From: an uncultured Prevotellaceae bacterium
GTDB lineage: Bacteria; Bacteroidota; Bacteroidia; Bacteroidales; Muribaculaceae
DNA: 64,000 nt
Direction: 5' to 3'
Assembly (NCBI GenBank): GCA_900318205.1
Contig: ONJS01000008.1
Span: 124,001 to 188,000, forward strand
A model generated the notes under the pieces. That model did not search any database. It had not been told where the DNA came from and saw only the letters and a list, made by a program, of their open reading frames with translations. Position numbers and translations under genes: made by a program. This document shows, piece by piece, positions 52,168 to 61,600 of this stretch. Each line of letters starts with the position of its first letter. Positions within the stretch are counted from its first letter, which is position 1.

Positions 52168-52210
52168 CCTAGCGAGGACTAAGCATCACACAGGAGACTG
52201 TGTCATAAAG

Positions 52211-52256
52211 AAATGGACCCCAAAAGTTGGACAAAAAAACTTTTGGGGTCCACTTT
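52211..52256. terminator. Long inverted repeat tggaccccaaaagtt
   Basis: AAATGGACCCCAAAAGTT and AACTTTTGGGGTCCACTTT face each other around a 9-base loop. It can act as a terminator for the upstream gene, although the sequence also looks like facing ends of an insertion sequence. Confidence 0.7.
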
Positions 52257-52316
52257 ATAATTCAATGGCTAGAATGATAACCGCCCTTGTGGGCAGGAAA
52301 TTATTTTCAATTTACA

Positions 52317-52570
52317 ATTATTAGTGTCCGGGGAAAATCCAGTATCCTATTATAAAGGTTTCGGTATAAGCCAATTGGATGGAATGATTAGATAAGGGGC
52401 TTACTTTAAGGGCGTATCAAAAGCCACCCTTGGGGTGGCTGCTTTGGGGACGGTTTCTATGTATGAAAAACGCTTGTGTTTTTCGTACTTAGGAACCGTC
52501 CCCCTGTAATAGGGCAACTTTTGGACACTCACATTAATCCCAGTTGTTTTCCTCGGACACCAATAATTTA
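52317..52570. mobile_element. Inverted-repeat-flanked non-coding element with long hairpins
   Basis: Left end attagtgtccggggaaaa and right end ttttcctcggacaccaat match over about 20 of 22 positions. Inside are agccaccc/gggtggct (52422-52440) and a stem of 26 pairs, 52446-52471 with 52478-52503, having one mismatch. No open frame of note. Same end family as the element at 42454. Confidence 0.65.
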
Positions 52571-52633
52571 AAATTGTATTTAATTTCCCGTGCGATGGCA
52601 AGGTTATATTACCGTGTCGCAATGATGACACAG
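52566..52633 (+). repeat. AT-rich hairpin element, copy 4 (degraded)
   Basis: atttaaaattgtatttaattt then cccgtgcgatggcaagg and cgcaatgatgacaca: follows the layout of copy 1 (including ttgcaatgataacac) but the stem has decayed. Confidence 0.55.
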
Positions 52634-52661
52634 TCTCTTGCAGTTGATGTCCAATACGTCT

Positions 52662-53264
52662 TTATTTCTTGAGTTCAAAGCCCACCATCACGTCGTCATA
52701 ATTGTCGAGCAGGAAGGACAACGCCTTCAATGCCGAACTGTCACTCACCTTGCTGGCGAGGGAAAACAGTTTCAACAGTTTGTCGGCATCAAAGGTGAGG
52801 AGCAGTTTCTTCTTGCCGCTGCGCTTGAGACGCGCCGTCATCGGGATGCCGTGCCACTTGAAGGTAACCTTCTCTTGGCTGGGATTGTAGTTATAGGTGC
52901 CCTTCAGGCTCATCCCTAACAGTTTGACAGCACAGTTGCCCTCCTCGTCAAACGAGAATTGCGGCTTCATCTTGTCCAGACGCAGTGTCTTGTAGGCATT
53001 CTTGAGTTTCTTCTTCAGCTTACCCTTGGCAATGGGTTTCCCGACACCTGCCAGCAGGTTCTTGCCACTGACGTCAACACTGGGCCCGCTATAGGTCCAC
53101 TCGCCATTTAAGGCTTTATTGATCTGACGTGTCTCTCGGGCGATGTCCTCTTCGGTAACCGTGAAAACCTTGTCGGGGTTCAGGTTCTGGGATGTCGTGT
53201 TTCGGTTTGACGCACAAGATGACAAAAGCACAAGAGCACACAAAATTGTAAGAAAATTTCTCAT
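52662..53264 (-). CDS. DUF4923-family lipoprotein
   Basis: 200 residues from ATG 53264. The longer start at 53288 lies inside the minus-strand -7 box (TATCTTTG 53286-53293), so it is rejected. Lipobox LLSSC with Cys at about 17. The body (GEWTYSGPSVDVSGKNLLAGVG, FKWHGIPMTARL, LFSLASKVSDSSALKALSFL) matches the DUF4923 family of Bacteroidales. Function unknown. It is divergent from the glycosyltransferase gene at 53427. Confidence 0.87.
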   Translation of the reverse strand: MRNFLTILCALVLLSSCASNRNTTSQNLNPDKVFTVTEEDIARETRQINKALNGEWTYSGPSVDVSGKNLLAGVGKPIAKGKLKKKLKNAYKTLRLDKMKPQFSFDEEGNCAVKLLGMSLKGTYNYNPSQEKVTFKWHGIPMTARLKRSGKKKLLLTFDADKLLKLFSLASKVSDSSALKALSFLLDNYDDVMVGFELKK

Positions 53265-53285
53265 CGTTTTTTCGTATTTATGAGG

Positions 53286-53293
53286 CAAAGATA
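53286..53293 (-). promoter_or_regulatory. -7 box of DUF4923 gene
   Basis: Minus-strand TATCTTTG, giving a leader of about 20 bases before ATG 53264. Confidence 0.6.
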
Positions 53294-53319
53294 GTCTATT
53301 TTGACAAAAAACGCCTCTA

Positions 53320-53354
53320 TTTGAGGCACAAAAAGAAAAAAATGACTAATTTTG
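53320..53354 (+). promoter_or_regulatory. Promoter of glycosyltransferase gene
   Basis: TTTG 53320-53323, 23 bases, TAATTTTG 53347-53354, followed by a leader of about 70 AT-rich bases. Confidence 0.5.
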
Positions 53355-53426
53355 CAGTTTGTCAATCAATGACATTATTCAATATAAATTATAAACAATA
53401 AAGAAAAATTCAAATCGCTATAAATT

Positions 53427-54569
53427 ATGGTAGTAGGTTACGGTGGCCGCAGAATCATCATGGAGAATAATGATACGTCTTATTACGGACGCATCCTTAT
53501 TCATGCTTTGGCGACAAATTATCCTGACAACTATTACATCCTGTATTCTCCAGAAAATCACCAGAACAAACGACTCACGACGCTGATCAACTCCGCCAGT
53601 GTGCGTATCAAGTTCCCGCGCAATCACATCCACTACAAGAAGCGCTGGTACACTCACAACGGCATCGTCAGGTCGGCAAAGGCTCACGGTGTGAACACCT
53701 TCCATGGCATCGATGACGGTATCGCATCGGGGTTCAACGGCAGCAGTTTCCCCACCGTGTTCACGATGACTGACCCCCTGTACAAGGGTGCCAGCGGCTG
53801 GCTCGAGCGCATGCAGTTGCAACGTCGTGCTCGCAAGGCTTGCGGCATTGCCAAGCGTGTCATTGCCCTCAACGAGGTGGACCGTCAAACCATCATCGAC
53901 CACTACCATGTCAACCCCGACAATGTCGAGGTGGTTTATCCCTGCTTCTTTGAAGGTTGCGACGACTCGGTGCCCGAGAGCATGTTCGACATCATGCGCA
54001 ACAAGTACCATCTGCCCGAGAAGTATGTCCTCTACAAGGGACGCTTCAACGACGAGGACAACCTTGTCGAGGCAATGAAGTTGGTGCATGAGTTGCGCAA
54101 CAGCAAGATTTCGGTCGTCATGGTCGGCTACCGAACTGACCATTTTGACCATGTCATCAAGGAACAGGCCCATGAGTTGCACGTCTTCCACCGTTTCAAG
54201 CAGGTGGACAAGGTTCACCATGCCGACCTCACCGCCATCGTCAAGATGGCCCAGGCGGTAATCATCCCCAACACCGAAAGGTCACGCGACTGCTTCAAAC
54301 TCATCAACGCGCAGCGCACGGGCGGTCTCGTCATCTGCAAGGATTCAGCCAAGGCACGCGAGTTTGGCGGCGACGGCGTCATCTACTACGATGACTTCCG
54401 CGACGGTGCCGAGAAGTTGAGCGATGTACTGGAAGACGAGAACAAGAAGGCGGCACTCCTCAAGGCGGCACGCGAGAACAGCGAGCGCTTCACCGGCAAG
54501 ATCCTTGCCGACCACATGATTCACATCTATCGCTCAGTGCTCATGCACCGCAGGCTCTATCAGCAGTAA
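53427..54569 (+). CDS. Glycosyltransferase (GT4-like)
   Basis: 380 residues. GT-B fold signs: N-terminal GYGGRRIIMENN...SYYGRILIHAL, VFTMTDPLYKGASGWL, AKRVIALNEVDRQTIIDHYHV, VLYKGRFNDEDNLVEAMKL (nucleotide-binding region start), and DCFKLINAQRTGG near the end, with the glutamate of the usual EX7E motif replaced. Probably transfers a sugar to a glycan or lipid in the envelope; no sugar cluster is nearby. It has a strong terminator after it. Confidence 0.82.
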   Translation: MVVGYGGRRIIMENNDTSYYGRILIHALATNYPDNYYILYSPENHQNKRLTTLINSASVRIKFPRNHIHYKKRWYTHNGIVRSAKAHGVNTFHGIDDGIASGFNGSSFPTVFTMTDPLYKGASGWLERMQLQRRARKACGIAKRVIALNEVDRQTIIDHYHVNPDNVEVVYPCFFEGCDDSVPESMFDIMRNKYHLPEKYVLYKGRFNDEDNLVEAMKLVHELRNSKISVVMVGYRTDHFDHVIKEQAHELHVFHRFKQVDKVHHADLTAIVKMAQAVIIPNTERSRDCFKLINAQRTGGLVICKDSAKAREFGGDGVIYYDDFRDGAEKLSDVLEDENKKAALLKAARENSERFTGKILADHMIHIYRSVLMHRRLYQQ

Positions 54570-54594
54570 GCCTGACCAGCACAAGCGACATCAC

Positions 54595-54641
54595 AACAGC
54601 ATGGGGTGACGGATTGCTTTTCCGTCACCCCATGCTGTTTT
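54595..54641 (+). terminator. Terminator after glycosyltransferase
   Basis: AACAGCATGGGGTGACGGA / TCCGTCACCCCATGCTGTT with loop ttgcttt and a T tract. Confidence 0.92.
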
Positions 54642-54648
54642 CAACAAC

Positions 54649-55124
54649 GGGGCATGCCATTTTGCAAATCCCGTGAGCCAAACCGCTGATTATCAGATCT
54701 CCTTTTCCAGTTTTCCGCATTGGGACATGCCGTGATTTCGTTCAGAGCCCTTGGTGCGTCCAAGCAGGTCGAAAGCCTGCACAAGGCCAGCGGCCTTGAC
54801 TTGAGTTAACACCACGGCGCAAGGGCCGTAGGTCCTTGTGGCGTGGTGGCTCGAACGCTACTCACGATGGGCCCTGAATGGGGCCACTAACTGCGACATT
54901 TCCTAAGCCTGTAGTGCGTGGCCCTCTTCGAGGCCCTTCTCCTATAGTCCCCCTTTCCCCATGCCACACAGACCTATCGGCCTGTGCGCCATGGGGTTAC
55001 CATAATTCAAGGCCTACAGCCTTATCAAAATCTTTCGACCTTTTCAGTCAGAAAAAACAGCATGGGGCATGCCATTTTGTAAGTCCCGTGAGCCAAACCA
55101 CTGATTATCAGATTTCCTTTTCAA
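54649..55124. repeat. Hairpin array between 60-base direct repeats
   Basis: ggggcatgccattttg... at 54649-54708 is repeated at 55064-55124 (about 415 apart). Between them lie many hairpins: gcaggtcgaaagcctgc, aaggccagcggcctt, a 17-pair stem at 54811-54847, ggccctgaatggggcc, a long stem near 54957-54997 and aaggcctacagcctt. Minus-strand frame 54693-54857 (ending LLGRTKGSERNHGMSQC) has no start and may be a relic. No convincing gene. Confidence 0.6.
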
Positions 55125-55233
55125 GATACAATAACCGAAAAGAATAGGATAGGACGCCACCATGTGGACAACCCCTTCCCATACCGCATATGCAAAATAA
55201 TACACGCAACAACGACAATTCAGAAAAAAAATG

Positions 55234-55241
55234 TACCTTTG
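55234..55241 (+). promoter_or_regulatory. -7 box of deiminase gene
   Basis: TACCTTTG followed by cg, 33 bases before ATG 55275. Confidence 0.6.
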
Positions 55242-55274
55242 CGCAATTAACTAATTAATTCATGTTTTAATATT

Positions 55275-56897
55275 ATGAAAAGAAAAACCTCTTTTTTTGC
55301 TTTACTCGTTTTTGCTTCCATGATGTCAACAATGGGCTGCTTTAACGCCCAAGCACAGACACGGGAAGCTCCTGATTGGAGAAAACTTCACTACCTGTCC
55401 GAAGAAGAAATGCGGACTCCTCTCAGGGCAAGCAACTTCACCGAGACACCCGCGCCTACCGAGGCTCCCCGCTTCGTGGCAGAGTTTGAGCCCATGCAGG
55501 GCGTGACGATTCGCTATCCGCTGGGCATACCGGTTAGCTTGGTTAAATCGTTGGCCGAGAATTGCCAGGTGTACTGCATCGTAGCGCAGAACCAACAGTC
55601 AAGTGCACGGTCGACCTTCAACAACGCGGGGGTGAACATGAATCGTGTCACCTTTGTGATCGCTAACTCAGATTCCTACTGGGTGCGTGACTACGGCCCC
55701 TGGTATATCTTCGCCGGCAAGAATCCTGCTATCGTTGACAACGTGTACAATCGTCCCCGTCAGAACGATGACGCGATACCCTCGTATTTTGCCTCGTTCT
55801 GGGGTATTCCCATGTACGGTATGAACCTGAAGCACACTGGCGGTAACATGATGGAGGACGGACGCGGACACGCCGTTAGCGACGTTTTGGTCCTTAACGA
55901 GAACAACAATAACGAGGCCGACGTGCGCAAGAAGATGCTTGACTACCTCGGCATCGACAACTACCATATCACCATCGACCCGCAGAACGACTACATTGCA
56001 CATGTCGATTGCTGGGGAAAATACCTCGCTCCGGATAAAATCCTGATCGCGAAACTGCCGCAATCCGACAGCCGTTATGAGGACTATGAGGCCGTGGCCA
56101 ACTATTTTGCCACAACCAACTGCTGCTGGGGCTATCCCTACAAGGTGTACCGTGTCGAAGAACCTGGTGGCGACGTTATTGCTCCCTATACCAACAGCCT
56201 TATCCTTAACAAGACCGTCTACGTGCCGATGGGTAGCAACAGCACATATAATAACCGCGCACTCCAGGTCTACAGGGATGCCATGCCCGGTTACGAGGTG
56301 GTCGGCGTGACCAACACATCCTACAGCACCGGGTGGCTCAACACCGATGCCCTGCACTGCCGTACCCGCGGTGTGATGGACTTTAACATGCTGTTTGTCG
56401 ACCACAGGAACGTGCTCTTCGGCACGCAGGAGTGTGGAGACTCCATCGCCGTCACGAGCAAGTTCATCGCCTATAGCGGAAAGCCTCTGAAAACCGACTC
56501 GCTGCTGGTTTATTATAGCATTGACAATGGCCCCTACCAGACTGCACACATGACAGCCACCGGCAATCCCGATGAATATGTGGGCTACATCAAGGGCTAT
56601 CACCAGGCATCAGAGGTTGACTACTACGTCTTCGGTGCCGACGAGTCAGGACACCGCTATCAGCAGCCGGTATTCGGCGAGCTGGATCCCCACCACTTCA
56701 CTGTCCACATCGCCTTCATCCTGGGCGACGTGAACGAAGATGGTTCTTTGAGTATTGAAGACGTATCTGCACTGATCAATTACCTCATGGGCGCCACTGT
56801 TACTCCGTTTAACACCTCGGCTGCCGATGTGGACGGCGACGGCAGCGTCAAGGTAGGCGACGTCTCAGCCCTCATTAATTTAATTCTTGCAGATTAA
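55275..56897 (+). CDS. Secreted peptidylarginine-deiminase-like enzyme with dockerin-like C-terminus
   Basis: 540 residues. Signal peptide about 1-27. The catalytic fold matches the PAD_porph (Porphyromonas-type) deiminase family: R138/D139 in WVRDYGPWY, R160 and R162 in YNRPRQNDD (the spacing of the substrate-carboxylate arginines in PPAD), H243 and D245 in AHVDCWGKYLAP, N307 in TNSLILNKTVY and C362 in DALHCRTRGV. These correspond in order and spacing to D130, R152/R154, H236, D238, N297 and C351 of PPAD. An Ig-like domain (about 395-480) and a dockerin pair (about 484-540) follow. It would hydrolyse arginine in peptides to citrulline; agmatine is the alternative substrate. Confidence 0.85.
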   Translation: MKRKTSFFALLVFASMMSTMGCFNAQAQTREAPDWRKLHYLSEEEMRTPLRASNFTETPAPTEAPRFVAEFEPMQGVTIRYPLGIPVSLVKSLAENCQVYCIVAQNQQSSARSTFNNAGVNMNRVTFVIANSDSYWVRDYGPWYIFAGKNPAIVDNVYNRPRQNDDAIPSYFASFWGIPMYGMNLKHTGGNMMEDGRGHAVSDVLVLNENNNNEADVRKKMLDYLGIDNYHITIDPQNDYIAHVDCWGKYLAPDKILIAKLPQSDSRYEDYEAVANYFATTNCCWGYPYKVYRVEEPGGDVIAPYTNSLILNKTVYVPMGSNSTYNNRALQVYRDAMPGYEVVGVTNTSYSTGWLNTDALHCRTRGVMDFNMLFVDHRNVLFGTQECGDSIAVTSKFIAYSGKPLKTDSLLVYYSIDNGPYQTAHMTATGNPDEYVGYIKGYHQASEVDYYVFGADESGHRYQQPVFGELDPHHFTVHIAFILGDVNEDGSLSIEDVSALINYLMGATVTPFNTSAADVDGDGSVKVGDVSALINLILAD

Positions 56898-56915
56898 ATT
56901 AACATAAGCTCAACA

Positions 56916-56958
56916 AAAATAAACCACTATGGATTTAAAGTCCATAGTGGTTTATTTT
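56916..56958 (+). terminator. Terminator after deiminase gene
   Basis: AAAATAAACCACTATGGA / TCCATAGTGGTTTATTTT, loop tttaaag. The right arm runs directly into the dispersed element at 56950. Confidence 0.88.
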
Positions 56959-57090
56959 AAAACTTGTGCATGCCGAAGGCAAACGAGCTTTTGCTCGATT
57001 TGCTGAAGCGCAGCCAAGCTTATCTATTTTTTATTTAAAATTTTGCTTGATTTCTCGGCCGTTAGGCCGATTAAAATACAATGTCCCAAT
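56950..57090 (+). repeat. Dispersed hairpin element (GGCCGttaGGCC), copy 2
   Basis: Almost colinear with copy 1 (42910-43053): same aaggcaaacgagctt...gctcgatttgc, ctgaagcgcagccaag and ctcggccgttaggccga segments. Confidence 0.85.
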
Positions 57091-57128
57091 TATCTCCTGC
57101 TGTGTTAATCTGCCACGACTTGATGGGC

Positions 57129-57992
57129 TCAGCGTTGGTCTGTGCCCCACAGGAGTTTTTGCCTCAGGGTTTTGGCAAAGTTGTTGCCCTGGCGCTGCAC
57201 CACACGGGCACAGTAGGGCGCACGGGCTATCGTCAGGGTCGAACCTGTCGGGCACAACGTCACCTCACCATCGATACTCACCTCGTAGTGGGTCGCACGC
57301 GAGTGGGTGCGTATCATGATTTCACTGTCGTCACGAACGACAAGCGGGCGCATCGTCAACGAGTGCGGGGAGATGGGCGCCAGCACCAGGCATGACGTGG
57401 TAGGCTCCAGGATGGGACCGCCGACGCTCATGTTATAGGCAGTGGACCCTGTCGGCGTACTCACAATGAGGCCGTCACCGCGGTAGGTTGTCAATTCATG
57501 GCTGCGCAGGCGCGTCTCCATGTCGAGCATCGAGGACGTGTCGTGACGCAAGACCGCAATTTCGTTCAGCGCCCAGGGATGCTCTATCCGGGCGCCATCA
57601 CACGACACCTCCAGCATCGTGCGCTCCTCGATGCGGTAATTGCCATCCAGCACATCATCGATCACATCGTTGCCCTCGGCAAGGCGGCCTGCCGTCAAGT
57701 AGCCCAAGTGTCCCACATTGATGCCCAGAATGGGCATACCCTGTCGTGCCACCCACATCACGGTCGTCAGGAAAGTGCCGTCACCGCCCAGCGACAACGC
57801 CATGTCGGCTGGCGGGACGTTATCCACCTGAAACGCCGCAGCATCAACCTCCCTGCCCTGACTCAGGAAATGCAGGTAGTCCTGTTCCACAGCAACCTCC
57901 ATGCCACGCTCACGCAGGTGGCTGAGCAGCGACAACACCGTCGAGGCGTCATCCTGCTGATAGCGGTTACCGAATATCAATAGTTGTTTCAT
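57129..57992 (-). CDS. nadK: NAD kinase
   Basis: 287 residues. GGDG motif in LSLGGDGTFLTTVMWV, NEIAVLRHDTSSMLDM, and the TPTGSTAYNMSVGGPI segment that binds NAD. It makes NADP from NAD and ATP in the cytoplasm. The C-terminus ends in a basic stretch. It is followed on the other side by repeat elements. Confidence 0.95.
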   Translation of the reverse strand: MKQLLIFGNRYQQDDASTVLSLLSHLRERGMEVAVEQDYLHFLSQGREVDAAAFQVDNVPPADMALSLGGDGTFLTTVMWVARQGMPILGINVGHLGYLTAGRLAEGNDVIDDVLDGNYRIEERTMLEVSCDGARIEHPWALNEIAVLRHDTSSMLDMETRLRSHELTTYRGDGLIVSTPTGSTAYNMSVGGPILEPTTSCLVLAPISPHSLTMRPLVVRDDSEIMIRTHSRATHYEVSIDGEVTLCPTGSTLTIARAPYCARVVQRQGNNFAKTLRQKLLWGTDQR

Positions 57993-58079
57993 TCAATCAC
58001 ACAAAAAAACCGATAAGACCCCCTTGTCGGCACAGCGATGGCAACAACGAGGATCATGACGGCACGTCAACTGTCTTGA

Positions 58080-58436
58080 TTACTTTTTCTTCTTTTTGCT
58101 CTTGGACGGGAAAAACAGGTGCAACATCCAGCTCACCAGCATGAGCACGAGGCTGAAGCCTATCGCCCAGCCCAGACCATCCACCTCAAAGTGGGGCTTC
58201 AGCATCCACGAGCACAGCATCACCATCGCCCCGTTGATGACCAGGGTGAACAGACCCAGCGTCAGCAGGTTCACCGGCAGCGCCAGGAACTTCACCAGCG
58301 GCCTGATCCACGAGTTGATAAGCCCCAGCACCACGGCAACAATCAGTGCCCACCACCACGGTTCAACCGTCACCCCGTCGAGGGTCAGCGCGGTAATCAA
58401 TACCGCCAACGATGAAATAATCAGTCTTGTGATCAT
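58080..58436 (-). CDS. Phage_holin_4_2-like small membrane protein
   Basis: 118 residues with four hydrophobic segments and a C-terminal poly-Lys tail (KSKKKKK). Motif EPWWWALIVAVVLGLINSWIRPLVKFL and the segment PVNLLTLGLFTLVINGAMV match the PF04020 family (mycobacterial-type four-helix superfamily), found in many bacteria without phage context. It lies 87 bases from nadK, upstream of it on the same strand, so the two may be co-transcribed. Confidence 0.88.
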   Translation of the reverse strand: MITRLIISSLAVLITALTLDGVTVEPWWWALIVAVVLGLINSWIRPLVKFLALPVNLLTLGLFTLVINGAMVMLCSWMLKPHFEVDGLGWAIGFSLVLMLVSWMLHLFFPSKSKKKKK

Positions 58437-58588
58437 AATATCCTATAATCTTTTAGTGAGCAAGTTATCTACTTGCCAAACTTAAATAATATCTCATTAC
58501 AACCCCTAAAGGTACAACAGTTTTTTCATACAACCCCAATTTTATCTCCTTTTTCACACATTTATGTACTTTTTCCCTATAATTTCAC

Positions 58589-58596
58589 TAACTTTG
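58589..58596 (+). promoter_or_regulatory. -7 box of the LRR/Ig/SUMF1 gene
   Basis: TAACTTTG followed by cacatcc, 57 bases before ATG 58654. Weak -33. Confidence 0.55.
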
Positions 58597-58653
58597 CACA
58601 TCCACCAATAACCTTTTTTTAAACATAAATAACAACTAAATCCAAATAAAGCA

Positions 58654-61600
58654 ATGAAAACAATCACAAAAACACTACTCCTAATAGTTATCCTACTACT
58701 TCCAATAACTGCTAGATGTATTGATTACGGAACTTATTTCGAAGATGAAAATGGCTACTATAGGTTTTCTATAATAAGCGACAGCACTGTCGCATTTTGT
58801 GGGCTGGGTGCATATTACAGCGCTTATTCTGATTGGTTTGATGGATGCATTCCAAGTGAAGCAGAATTCAACGGCAAGACTTATACGGTTACGGCAATCG
58901 GACAATATGCTTTTTCTGAATGCCACCGTCACCTTGACATAGAGATTCCAAATACAGTTACTGTTATTGATGATGGCGCTTTCAGTGATTGTTGGGGGTT
59001 GATAAACATTAATATTCCAAACTCCGTAACCACAATAGGTGACTATGTGTTTTATGGTTGCGATAATCTGGATGAAATCACAATCGGCAATTCAGTGAAT
59101 TACATTGGTACGGATGCTTTTGGTTCATGCACATTAATATCAAGAGTAAATATTAGTGACATTGCGGCTTGGTCCAATATTAATTTCGCAAGTCCTGAAT
59201 CCAATCCACTTTTTTATGCTCATCATCTCTATTTGAGAAATTCAGAAATAACAGATCTTGTTATTCCTGAATCTGTTACAACTATTGGTAGTTACGCTTT
59301 CATCTCTTGTAAAGAACTGACAAGTGTAACCATCCCCAACTCCATCACTACTATTGGTAAAGGTGCATTCTCAAGGTGTGATGGTCTAACGAGAGTTAAT
59401 ATCACTGACATTGAAGCATGGTGCAAAATCAATTTTGAACCTGATTGGATGTCTTCTGAAGATATAAATAGTTCTAATCCTCTAATTTACGCCCATCATC
59501 TTTATTTCAATAATTCTGAAGTGACAGATGTGACAATCCCAAACACTGTGAAGACTATTTATAATATAACATTCAGCGGATGCACCGAAATAACTAGTCT
59601 CACAATAGGTAATTCAGTAACATCCATAGAGGACTACGCTTTTGAGAGTTGTTCTAAGATCACTTCAGTCAAGTGCTTGGGAAAGACACCTGCAGAAATA
59701 ATTTATATAGGTGAAAAGTACGATTCTTATTATGGTGTTTTTAATAGTTGTGTTTATGAGAATGCTACATTATATGTACCGATGAGTGCTATTGATGCCT
59801 ACATGAACGCTGACGGCTGGGGACAATTTCAACATATTGTAGGTTTCAATAACTATAACTATGATTATGACTTTGAAGCGGATGGTATCTTTTACCAAAT
59901 GGCAAGCGATGGTAAAGTATTCGTCGCCCGTGACGAAAATGGCTATCAGGGTATAATTACTATTCCTACTAATGTGACCTATGAGGGCGTGACCTATAAT
60001 GTGGCAGGTATCAGCAGTGGTGCATTTGCTGATGCTACACTTCAAAGCCTGATACTTCCTGTAAGCATTGCGCACGTTGAGGATGGCGCGTTTGACGGAT
60101 GCCATATCAACTCACTGATCATTACGGGCAACGGTTCTTGGACAGCGGGAGCCATTGCAGGCGAAATCGACAATCTCTACGTCATGAGCACTGTGACTGG
60201 CATTAAAGGCTTGCAGGTCAACCCGACGACGATTTATTCCTATTCGACCGTTCCGTCCACCTGCAATGACAATACCTTCACGGGCTATGATGGCGCGCTA
60301 CATGTGCCTGCCTCGTCGCTGGCAGCCTACTTCACCGCCCCCTACTGGAGCAACTTTATCAATATCGTGGGGGATGCCGTAGAACCCACGGGTATCAAAC
60401 TCAATAATGACAGCATCGAGGTGTTGGTCGGCAATCAGCTGAGTCTTACCGCCACCATCACCCCCTCGAATGCTGTGCCTAGAGACATCATCTGGACAAG
60501 CAGCGACGAAGATATCGCCACGGTGAACGATGGTGCCATCACAGCCCTCAAAGCGGGTGAGTGTGACATCAAGGCCTACCTGCTCGACAAGACCGCCACC
60601 TGCCACGTGACCGTCACCGAGGTCATACCGACCGAAGTGACGCTCAACCAAGAGTTCGCCAAACTTGAAATCGGCTCGCAGTTGACACTTACCGCAACTG
60701 TTCTGCCCGATAATGCCACCGACAAGCAGGTGACCTGGTCAACAACCAACTCAAGCGTTGCCACTGTGAATGACACAGGTACCGTTACCGCTGTCAGCGA
60801 GGGCGAGTGCTTTATCACTGCCACCTGCCGCGACAAACAGGCGATGTGCCACGTGATTGTCGTTGACCACTTCATCTACATCACGCTCGACGAGCACGAC
60901 GTGCGCCTGTTGCCCAACCACATGATGACCTTGACTCCCACCGTCAGCCCCGCCAACACCACGCTGGTTGCCACCTCAAGTGATCCCACAGTGGCGGCAG
61001 CACGCATGGCTAATGGCAGCATCCAGCTAGTCGGCATCAAGGAAGGTACAACCGTCATCACGGTGAACTCCACCGACGGCTATGCCGAGGCTGGCTCTTG
61101 CCTGGTCAAGGTTTATACCCTGCGCGGCGATGTAAACAGCGACGGCTTCAACAACATCTCCGACGTGACGGCGCTGATCAATCGCCTGTTCAGCGGCCCA
61201 GCACCGACCATCAGCGAAGAAAACGCCGACGCTAATAATGACGGCAAAATTTCTATCGCCGACGTCACCGCACTCATCAACTCCCTGTTGAGCGGTGAAC
61301 CCCTTCCCCCAAAGGACGAGCCCATCGAGGATAACTTGACCTTTACCGTCAATGGCGTGACGTTTACGATGGTGGCGGTCGAGGGTGGCACCTTCACGAT
61401 GGGAGCGACGCCTGAGCAGGGCGACGATGCCCTTGACGGCGAGAAGCCTGCCCACCAGGTGACCCTCAGTGATTATGCCATCGGCCAGACCGAGGTGACC
61501 CAGGCGCTGTGGGTAGCTGTGATGGGTACCAACCCGAGCCGCTTCAAGGACAGACCTGAGAATCCCGTGGAACTTGTGGACTGGAATGACTGCCAGGCGT

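Noticed and set aside
54878-55147. 89-codon frame in the hairpin array
   Set aside because: Pro/Arg/Ser-rich product of hairpin sequence with a similar start-less frame on the other strand; coding status not supported.
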